This document shows, piece after piece, positions 30,216 through 36,427 of a DNA stretch of 36,427 bases (positions are counted from its first letter, which is position 1; each line of letters begins with the position of its first letter). The position numbers were made by a program, and so were the translations under genes. The notes beneath the pieces were generated by a model. That model saw only the letters and a list, made by a program, of their open reading frames with translations, was not told the DNA's origin and did not search any database. The stretch is taken from positions 1 through 36,427 of IMG/VR virus record IMGVR_UViG_3300009159_000011, one strand, 5' to 3'. Source of the stretch: a virus.

Positions 30216-30559
30216 CGATATATCCTGAGATATTGCTGAAGAAAGTGGAAAAACTTAATTGGCAAGTGATTGAAGATTGCTTGCTGATTGAGTATAATGT
30301 GCTGATTAGGAAGGGGTTTAAGACGGATTTGGTGAGTTCGACAAGGTTGTTTTGGTTTGTTGTGCCGCCGCATGGGAATGCTTGCAATGCTGCGATTGTG
30401 CATGATTATATCTGGAGAAAAAGTTTGTTTAGCAGAAATTATTGTGATAAGATTTTTTTGGAGCTTTTAAGGCTTTCGGATATACCAGGGTGGCAGAGTT
30501 ATTTAATGTGGATTGTTGTGAGGGCTTTTGGTTGGATGAAAAACAATAAAGAAAAATAG
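30212..30559 (+). CDS. DUF1353 protein
   Basis: A 115-aa protein matching DUF1353: VLIRKGFKTDLVSSTRLFWF at ~29-48, PPHGNACNAAIVHDYIW at ~51-67, then RNYCDKIFLELLRLSDIPGW and MWIVVRAFGW. The family is common among phages, near tail or lysis genes, and has no fixed function. It starts in an ATGA overlap with the exported protein gene. Confidence 0.88.
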   Translation: MTIYPEILLKKVEKLNWQVIEDCLLIEYNVLIRKGFKTDLVSSTRLFWFVVPPHGNACNAAIVHDYIWRKSLFSRNYCDKIFLELLRLSDIPGWQSYLMWIVVRAFGWMKNNKEK

Positions 30560-30561
30560 AT

Positions 30562-30708
30562 ATGAATGCTTTTGATAAATTGATAAATGGTGCTTTTGGG
30601 ATACTTCTAAAAGCAATTGGAATTATGCTTTCTAGTGTGATTGTGATTTGGCTATTTAAGTTTGCGATTGGATTAGTAAGAGATATTTTGGCATTGGTGG
30701 GGCTTTAA
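30562..30708 (+). CDS. 48-aa single-pass membrane protein
   Basis: A short ORF 2 nt after the DUF1353 stop, reading MNAFDKLINGAFGILLKAIG, then IMLSSVIVIWLFKFAIGLVR and a hydrophobic end. Amphipathic N-terminal helix plus one transmembrane segment. Packing in the operon supports it. Function unknown. Confidence 0.6.
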   Translation: MNAFDKLINGAFGILLKAIGIMLSSVIVIWLFKFAIGLVRDILALVGL

Positions 30709-30749
30709 TGGCCCTACCCTATGATTTTTTTTATGATTAGAAATGTACT

Positions 30750-31553
30750 ATGAAAGTTGTGATGCTGGGGGTGCGGAAGTTTCGAGTGCCTGAGGGTTTT
30801 GATGAGTGCAATGATGCTCAGAGAAATTTGCTGCTGGTATGTGGGCTTGTGCCTGAAGAACGTAGGGAGAGAAGTTTTTGGGAGTTGGTGATTAGATCGG
30901 GGCTTGGGTGTGATGTGAGATTTTGGGATAAATTGGTTTTGAGTCTTGATCAGTGGGCAATGCTGAAGGAGTGTATGAAGTGGATTTTTAGTGATCGGAT
31001 TAGAAAGAGGCCGTATGAGTATTTGGATGTGGGTGGGGTTAGGTATTGGGCTATGAAGGATGGCTTTGATGATACGGATGCGGTGGAGATTAGTGTGGCA
31101 GCAATGTATTTTATGAAACTTAATGATGAAAATGAGCCTGACTTTGGAATGGTGGAGATGTTGATGGGGGTTTTTTTGAGGCCTGAGCGTAGGGATTTGA
31201 AGGAGTTTAGGTTGAGTGATGAGTGGAATGGTGATGTACGAGAGGTTTATAATGAGCAAAGAGTGATAGAAAGGGCTGAGATTTTTAAGAAGCTGGAGTT
31301 TGGGGTGAAGGTGGCTTTTTTGCAATGGTTTGAGGCTGAGTTTACTTATTTTATTGAATGTTATAAGGATGTTTTTGGTAAGGGTAGTGATAATGATGCC
31401 AGGTATGATGATGGCCGTGGGTGGATGTTGCTGCTGAAGCATGTGGCTCAGAAAGGGTATTTTGGTGGTATAGCTGGGGTGCATAGGACTAATGCTCATG
31501 TGGTTTGGAGTTATTTGCTTGATGATGTGTTGGATTCGAAAATTAAGAATTAA
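30750..31553 (+). CDS. Structural-region protein, possible tail assembly factor
   Basis: 267 aa, Trp/Met/Arg-rich and helical, without signal or membrane segment. Short hydrophobic cores (SFWELVIRSGLG, WAMLKECMKWIF, KHVAQKGYFGGIAGVHRTNA) are present. It is followed by a 164-aa tail-terminator-like gene and precedes the tail-tip operon, a place where Bacteroidota phages often encode tail-assembly chaperones. No family is certain. Confidence 0.55.
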   Translation: MKVVMLGVRKFRVPEGFDECNDAQRNLLLVCGLVPEERRERSFWELVIRSGLGCDVRFWDKLVLSLDQWAMLKECMKWIFSDRIRKRPYEYLDVGGVRYWAMKDGFDDTDAVEISVAAMYFMKLNDENEPDFGMVEMLMGVFLRPERRDLKEFRLSDEWNGDVREVYNEQRVIERAEIFKKLEFGVKVAFLQWFEAEFTYFIECYKDVFGKGSDNDARYDDGRGWMLLLKHVAQKGYFGGIAGVHRTNAHVVWSYLLDDVLDSKIKN

Positions 31554-31565
31554 AAATATACTGTT

Positions 31566-32060
31566 ATGGTTGAGATTCGTGATGAAGTTGGGTTGGTGTT
31601 GTATTTGAAAGAAGTTGTGATGCCTACTATTGTGGAATTGAAAGAGGTGGTTTATTTAGATGCTGGAGATGATATTCATCAGCGGGTTGAAAGCTATTTT
31701 GCTAATAGTTATAAGGGTTTGGCCTTATTTGTTGGGGTGTATGATGGTGAGATAAGTAATAGAGCTGGTAGTGGAAGATATGTTATTAATGCTCAGTTGA
31801 CTATTTTGATGAAGCACAATAAGGTGAATGTGAGTGAGCTGCCTGGTGTGAGACGAGATGCTAGGGTTGTGCTGACGAAAGTGCTGGGAAAAATAAAGAA
31901 GGATTGTGATACGGCTATGATTGAAAATATTGGATATAGGTATGAGATTGAATTGGTGGGCAATAAGTTTCATGCGGTAAGCAATTTTGCGAATGTGAGT
32001 GCGTATGGGTATAGTGTTGATTTTGATTTGAATATTGGGGTTGATGCTTTATTGAATTAA
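31566..32060 (+). CDS. Tail terminator/neck-like protein candidate
   Basis: 164 aa of mixed alpha/beta pattern, similar in layout to small head-tail joining or tail terminator proteins: an N-terminal helix, then RVESYFANSYKGLALFVGVY, a beta hairpin (GSGRYVINAQLTILMKHNK) and a later helix and strands. It starts 13 nt after the preceding gene and is followed by a terminator. The assignment is from pattern and position only. Confidence 0.4.
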   Translation: MVEIRDEVGLVLYLKEVVMPTIVELKEVVYLDAGDDIHQRVESYFANSYKGLALFVGVYDGEISNRAGSGRYVINAQLTILMKHNKVNVSELPGVRRDARVVLTKVLGKIKKDCDTAMIENIGYRYEIELVGNKFHAVSNFANVSAYGYSVDFDLNIGVDALLN

Positions 32061-32111
32061 GATATTTTTTCGTTTTTAGTATTTTAGGTTTAGTTGATAA
32101 GAGAGGTGGAA

Positions 32112-32143
32112 AGGTGGTTGGTTTTGCTGACTGCCTTTTTTTT
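32112..32143 (+). terminator. Terminator before the tail-tip operon
   Basis: The stem AGGTGGTTGGT (32112-32122) with GCTGACTGCCT (32126-32136) has several G-T pairs, a TTT loop and eight T (32136-32143). GTCC of promoter P6 begins at 32144. Confidence 0.75.
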
Positions 32144-32178
32144 GTCCTATTGTGATGGGAATTGATTGTTTAGGTTTG
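32144..32178 (+). promoter_or_regulatory. Putative late promoter P6 for the tail-tip operon
   Basis: GTCC (32144-32147) directly after the terminator T-run, and TAGGTTTG (32171-32178), a perfect TAnnTTTG, ending exactly 34 nt after the first G. The tail protein start is 36 nt beyond. Confidence 0.65.
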
Positions 32179-32213
32179 GGTATTGAATTATAAAATTTTC
32201 TAAAGATATTATT

Positions 32214-34346
32214 ATGGATGCTGCGAATATTGTACATAAGGCGGTAAGGTTTGGGCAAAATCAATTGATTGTGTGTGTTGATGCTGCTGCTGAAAGTATT
32301 GTGAATAGAAGTGGGTTGGTATATTATGCTGAAGTATTGGTGCCTAAGGCTTATAGATCTGGTGAGTTTGTGCGGTTGGTGTTGCTGAGTGGTAGTGAAG
32401 TGCCTCCGAGGGATGAGTCTGGTTTGGTTATTTATGATGGGTGGAGTGTGGATATTGGTGAGTTTTTGGATGGAAAGTTGGAATGGAATATTGCTGGTTT
32501 TGATGCTTTTGATAATGTAAGTACTAGTTTGTTTGGAATTCAGGCTGAAGCTGTGATGCCGTATAGAGTCAGAACCTATATTGAAAATAATGGGGTGCTG
32601 GTGAGTGGTACTGATGTGACTGGGCCTGTGGAGTATGTGATTAAGGGGAGATTGAATGAAAATCAGTTTCCTGCTTGGGGGGATTTGTTTTTTACAAAAT
32701 ATTTGGATGCTAATATGAAGTTTTTGACTTGGCAGCCTGATGGTGGTATGGTGGATGTGGATATGCCTGTGGTGCTTAGCTTTTTGACAAATTTTGAAAG
32801 TAAGCCTACGAGTTTGAGGCTTTGGTGTACGGTTATAAGAAATGATAGTAGTACTGAAACTTGGAAAGTTGAAGAATATAGTGCTGTTGAGTTGTATAGT
32901 CTTTTGAGTGTGAGTGTTGGATATGGTGCCTTGGGGCTTGCTGGTAAGGAAGGGGTAAGCGGAATATTTAAGTACAAAATATGGCTTGGAAATGAGGCAG
33001 ATTTGCGGGTAAGTGAAGAGCGTAGTTTTGTGCTTGATAGGCGATATTTTGAGTATGTGAGGTATTTGGTGATGGTGAATAGTTTGGGTGGTATTGATGT
33101 GGTGAGATGTACGGGGGTGATGGATAGAAATTTGAAATTGATGGTGAAAACTGCTGAGCGGGCTTTGGTGGCTGGGTATTTGCCAAGCAGTGAGGAAGTT
33201 TTTGTGACAAGTATAACTGGAAGTAGAGAATTGACTATTGCTACTGGGTTTGGTTTGAGTGATAAGTGGATTGAGTATTTTGAGGAATTGGCTTGGAGTA
33301 GGTTGGTATATGTAGTAACACAGGAGGGACTTGTGCCGATTGTGAGTACTGGGGAAGTAATGGAGCTAAGAAAAGATGGTGAGTATTTGGGTGGTAGGGT
33401 GTTTGGTTTTGTGGAAAGTAAGGAGGCGATAGGGTATAGTGATATGCCTGTGGGGAGTTTTGCTGCTGAAAGATTGATGGCTTGGGTGCCTGAGCAGGGC
33501 TATTGCTTAGTGAATGAAAATGGTGTTAGGATAGGAAAGAAAGGATATGCAAAGTTAAAGCTGGTGTATGTGGATAATGGTGAGCGGGTGAAGGGTGTAG
33601 CTATGAAAGCTAATGTACCTGGTACGGTTGGGTATTATGCTGTGGAATCGAGCGGGGAATGTTTGGCTAGTACTACGCCGTATTTGAATACTGCTTTGAC
33701 GGTGATGGGTAGCTATAAAAAGAATGATTGTGGGCTTGGGTTTGCGGGTAGTTTGGCAAGTATTGTGATTGATGCTGGGGTGTATGGTAGTAGTTTGAGT
33801 TTGGCTGATGCTAATGCTAAAGCTAGTGCTGCGGCGGCTGCGATTGATACGCAGGCTTATGCTAATAGTGTTGGAACCTGTGTGGCAATGGTGGCTGGTG
33901 TGAGGGGTAAATATTTTAATTATGGGGATGATCCTGCTAGGGTGCCTACTTTAAGCACTTGGATGAATACGGCTACTGTTAATATTAATAGGATTGATGA
34001 AAATATTAATTTTGAAAATAACTGGGCTTTGGGAAGTTTGCCAGAAGATTTCTTTTGTGTGAGATGGACTGGGTATGTAGTTGGGCCTGTGTCTGGATTG
34101 GTGAGATATAGAGCTATTAGTGATGATGGTGTGAGACTTTGGGTAAATGATGTGCTGTTGATTGATGGTTGGTATGAGCATGGTAGTTTGGCTTTGGATG
34201 GTAGTATGGTGATGGAAGCTGGGCGGATTTATAATTTTAAGATGGAATATTTTGAATATGCTGGTGGTAATAGTGTGCAGCTGAGATGGTTGTATGGTGA
34301 TACTGATGTGGTTGTGCCTGCGGTGGCGTTTTTTACTGAGCCATAA
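32214..34346 (+). CDS. Tail/receptor-binding protein with DUF5977 and PA14 domains
   Basis: 710 aa. Residues 1-~490 are beta-rich and structural-protein-like. About 495-557 match DUF5977 (KKNDCGLGFAGSLASIVIDA ... DTQAYANSVGTC, with its conserved Cys). About 563-705 are a PA14 domain (GKYFNYGDD ... RYRAISDDGVRLWVNDVLLI ... FKMEYFEYAGGNSVQLRW), a fold that binds carbohydrate in many surface proteins. The protein therefore probably sits at the tail tip and recognises host glycans. It opens the tail-tip operon behind P6. Confidence 0.85.
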   Translation: MDAANIVHKAVRFGQNQLIVCVDAAAESIVNRSGLVYYAEVLVPKAYRSGEFVRLVLLSGSEVPPRDESGLVIYDGWSVDIGEFLDGKLEWNIAGFDAFDNVSTSLFGIQAEAVMPYRVRTYIENNGVLVSGTDVTGPVEYVIKGRLNENQFPAWGDLFFTKYLDANMKFLTWQPDGGMVDVDMPVVLSFLTNFESKPTSLRLWCTVIRNDSSTETWKVEEYSAVELYSLLSVSVGYGALGLAGKEGVSGIFKYKIWLGNEADLRVSEERSFVLDRRYFEYVRYLVMVNSLGGIDVVRCTGVMDRNLKLMVKTAERALVAGYLPSSEEVFVTSITGSRELTIATGFGLSDKWIEYFEELAWSRLVYVVTQEGLVPIVSTGEVMELRKDGEYLGGRVFGFVESKEAIGYSDMPVGSFAAERLMAWVPEQGYCLVNENGVRIGKKGYAKLKLVYVDNGERVKGVAMKANVPGTVGYYAVESSGECLASTTPYLNTALTVMGSYKKNDCGLGFAGSLASIVIDAGVYGSSLSLADANAKASAAAAAIDTQAYANSVGTCVAMVAGVRGKYFNYGDDPARVPTLSTWMNTATVNINRIDENINFENNWALGSLPEDFFCVRWTGYVVGPVSGLVRYRAISDDGVRLWVNDVLLIDGWYEHGSLALDGSMVMEAGRIYNFKMEYFEYAGGNSVQLRWLYGDTDVVVPAVAFFTEP

Positions 34347-34408
34347 TGATGATTTTATTAGATATTTTTTGTGTGGTTTTTTGACATTATTTAGATATTA
34401 AAAAATAT

Positions 34409-35821
34409 ATGGCTACTAAGTTTGATGTGTTGATTGAGGGAGAGCGGGTGGATTTGAAGGTTGGGGCTGGGTTTGATTTGGAATTGAAAAATCCTGTGCT
34501 GAGTTTTGATGCTCCTGCGGGGAGTTTTGCGGCTGGGATTAGTTTGAGTGATTCGGCGAGAAATAGGGCTTTGCTTGGGAATATTGGGCATCCGAAAGTT
34601 AGGGGGGCTAATAGGTTGTTTTACTGTGAGATTGTGGAAGGTGGGAATTTGGTGGATAAGGGATATGTGAAACTGAAAGATGGGCAGGGTGGATTTGATT
34701 TTGATTTTGTGAGTAATTTGAGAGAGTTTTTTGGACAATATCAGTCCAAATTGCTTTCTGAGATTGATTTTGGGGTGGTGAGTTTTCCTGCGAGCTGGAA
34801 TAGTGTGACAAGTTACACTTGGAATAGTGGCGGGTTTTGTTTGCCGACGATTATAAATCCTGATTTTTATGATAAGGATAAGCCTAGTACTTATACGGGT
34901 AAGGTGAATGATTATGTGGGGGCGGCATATACTGATTCGACAAAGGTGCCGATGTTTTTTTTGAAAGATATTTTGAAAAGAATTGGAGTGCTGAGTGGGG
35001 TGAGCTTTGTGGGGGATTTTTGGGATAGTGCGATGGCTGGGGCTTTAGTGGTTTATAATACAAAAAGTTTGGATGGGGAGACTGGGATTGTGATAAGAAA
35101 GCATTTGCCAGAATTGACGGTGGCTGAGTTGGTGCTAAGTTTGAGAAAGTTGTATGATTTGGCTTTGTATTTTGATGTGAAGCGGAAGGTTTTACGGATG
35201 GATTTTGTGAAAGATATATTTATGGGGCCAGTGAGTCTTGATTGGACTAGGTACATGAAAAAAATAAAATACGGCACTATGGCAAATACGGATGGGCTTG
35301 AAATGAAGTTTGCTGTGGATAGTGGTGATGGATTGAGTAAGGATGTGCTTTTTGATAATTATTTGACTGATGGGGCCACAAATGTGGATGGTGGTAGAAT
35401 AAAAGTTGATACGGCTTTTAGTAGTTTGGTTATGGTTGGTGGGGTGCTGACAACTAAGCAGGTGGGGGTGAGTAATGTGGGTAGTAATTTGGATAAAAAG
35501 TTTGGGGCCAGGTTGATCTATCATACTGGTGGGGCAACGGCCAGTAATGCTTTTGGTGGTGTGGTGATAAAATGGGCTGGAACTGATGGTTTGATCAAGA
35601 ATTTCTGGGCAGCAGATGAAAAGTTTAGGATAGGTGGATATTGGATTGATGAATTGGCTGCCTTGGGTGCTTATGAAGTGGCTAGGGTTGCGGCGATTTT
35701 TAGGGGTGAAAGTGATGAGCTGCCGATTGTGCATATTGATGGGGTGAATTGGATGCTGGATAGAGTGGCGGTGAAAAGTGAAAAATCTAAAATTGGGGTG
35801 GTGAAAGCATGGAGAATCTAG
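34409..35821 (+). CDS. Tail tip/baseplate-like protein
   Basis: 470 aa, beta-rich start (MATKFDVLIEGERVDLKVGA) followed by a segment LSDSARNRALLGNIGHPKVR typical of tail proteins of Bacteroidota phages that resemble distal-tail or hub components. A middle hydrophobic helix (FFLKDILKRIGVLSGVSFVG) and more beta pattern follow. The 3' end overlaps the next gene by 13 nt. Likely a baseplate or hub protein; the subtype is unclear. Confidence 0.6.
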   Translation: MATKFDVLIEGERVDLKVGAGFDLELKNPVLSFDAPAGSFAAGISLSDSARNRALLGNIGHPKVRGANRLFYCEIVEGGNLVDKGYVKLKDGQGGFDFDFVSNLREFFGQYQSKLLSEIDFGVVSFPASWNSVTSYTWNSGGFCLPTIINPDFYDKDKPSTYTGKVNDYVGAAYTDSTKVPMFFLKDILKRIGVLSGVSFVGDFWDSAMAGALVVYNTKSLDGETGIVIRKHLPELTVAELVLSLRKLYDLALYFDVKRKVLRMDFVKDIFMGPVSLDWTRYMKKIKYGTMANTDGLEMKFAVDSGDGLSKDVLFDNYLTDGATNVDGGRIKVDTAFSSLVMVGGVLTTKQVGVSNVGSNLDKKFGARLIYHTGGATASNAFGGVVIKWAGTDGLIKNFWAADEKFRIGGYWIDELAALGAYEVARVAAIFRGESDELPIVHIDGVNWMLDRVAVKSEKSKIGVVKAWRI

Positions 35822-36420
35822 TTTTAAGCAATAGGGAGTTTGAGGATTTGATGAAGGAGGTACTGCCGATTGTGGCGAGTATAATGCAGGAAGAGTATGA
35901 AAAGGCGATTGTGGCCAGTGGACGGGTTATGACTCAGGAGCTTTTGAATAGTTTTAATAGAGATTTGCAAAAAGAGATTAGCGATTTTGCTGGGTGGGTG
36001 CAGGCGAGCTTTAAGATGTACGGAAGGTTTTTGGACATGAAGTATGTGGAGTATAAGGGTGTTCAGCAGCCGAAAAATAAGGGTAAGAAATATAGTGACA
36101 TTGATTTTACGGAGGGATCGATGCCTGATATTGTGAAGGGGTTTTTGAGATTTATTAAAGAAAGAAAGTTGATCAATAGTGCTGTTGTGCCTGGGTATAA
36201 TGATGGAAGTAAGCGGATGCCTTCGACTGGAAGAGCGGAAATGCGGTTGGCTTGGGCAATGGTGGCTGGTAGGATGAGAAAGGGTAAGCTAAGAGTGAGA
36301 AAGGGGCAAGATTGGTATAATGTGGCTACTACAAAAATAAGAAAAGCAGTTGGGCCGATTGCGGCTGAAAAAACGGCTGCAATATTGTCTAGGAATGTGG
36401 CTGGTGCGATTGGTGATTGA
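35809..36420 (+). CDS. Tail-region protein of unknown function
   Basis: 203 aa, basic, helical N-terminal half (NREFEDLMKEVLPIVASIMQ) and Lys/Arg-rich C-terminal half (GRMRKGKLRVRKGQDWYNVA). It overlaps the preceding tail gene by 13 nt and is the last gene of the tail-tip operon. Its final 123 nt of surrounding sequence recur at the window start. It may be a minor tail or tail-completion protein. Confidence 0.7.
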   Translation: MENLVLSNREFEDLMKEVLPIVASIMQEEYEKAIVASGRVMTQELLNSFNRDLQKEISDFAGWVQASFKMYGRFLDMKYVEYKGVQQPKNKGKKYSDIDFTEGSMPDIVKGFLRFIKERKLINSAVVPGYNDGSKRMPSTGRAEMRLAWAMVAGRMRKGKLRVRKGQDWYNVATTKIRKAVGPIAAEKTAAILSRNVAGAIGD

Positions 36421-36427
36421 GTCCTGA
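36305..36427. repeat. Terminal direct repeat, right copy
   Basis: Exact duplicate of bases 1-123. The contig ends exactly at the end of the left arm of the terminator hairpin, which is complete at 116-134 in the other copy. Joining the ends restores the last tail gene, its terminator and the promoter at 142-176 as one continuous late region. Confidence 0.95.

Overview
The window is the complete genome of a temperate, tailed phage (long-tail, siphovirus-like) of a Bacteroidota host, probably Flavobacteriia or Cytophagia. The first 123 bases are repeated exactly as the last 123, so the contig is a closed circle of about 36.3 kb cut inside the last gene. The host call rests on several signs: AT-rich DNA; start codons preceded by A/T-rich leaders rather than Shine-Dalgarno sequences; promoters of the Bacteroidota form TAnnTTTG; and phage families typical of this phylum (DUF3987, DUF5977-PA14 tail protein, DUF6712-like connector, DUF3310, DUF1353).

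Layout. 1-3.7 kb: end of the late region (a large exported protein, a metallophosphoesterase, a small ORF). 3.7-4.6 kb: an A-rich moron cassette with a host-type promoter overlapped by an operator, encoding a 95-aa unknown and an HTH protein, bounded by terminators. 4.7-8.0 kb: tape measure. 8.0-10.6 kb, minus strand: lysogeny block with an S24/LexA-type repressor, a membrane protein, an attP region, a tyrosine integrase and a 38-aa membrane peptide. 10.7-13.8 kb: early and replication genes (DnaB-N-like protein, DUF3987 protein). 13.8-14.1 kb: a highly ordered repeat region, the best candidate for the replication origin. 14.2-15.7 kb: small accessory genes. 15.8-17.0 kb: a possible regulator and a tail-like protein. 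17.1-20.7 kb: capsid protease, scaffold, major capsid and probable tail tube. 20.7-24 kb: small genes and both terminase subunits. 24-26.7 kb: portal and connector. 26.8-28.6 kb: lysis (muramidase, two holin candidates, two overlapping spanin-like genes). 28.6-32 kb: fibre-like and accessory genes. 32.2-36.4 kb: tail tip and receptor-binding proteins.

How it works together. The repressor and its operators at 10.59-10.65 kb divide lysogenic (minus) from lytic (plus) transcription. Late transcription units appear to share a phage-specific signal: a GTCC box placed so that the last base of the TTTG of a Bacteroidota -7 element lies exactly 34 nt downstream. It is usually set directly behind the T-tract of the preceding terminator. 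It precedes the exported protein, tape measure, capsid operon, terminase operon, portal operon and tail-tip operon. The lysis operon instead has an array of ATGTAAA/TTTACAT sites.

The most notable items are this promoter system, the 12-copy GTTACG array with a 53-bp perfect palindrome, the attP with seven TTGTCAT arm-type sites around a tRNA-3'-end-like core, the moron cassette, and three proteins in the late half that carry Sec signal peptides. No tRNA gene, IS element or CRISPR array was seen.
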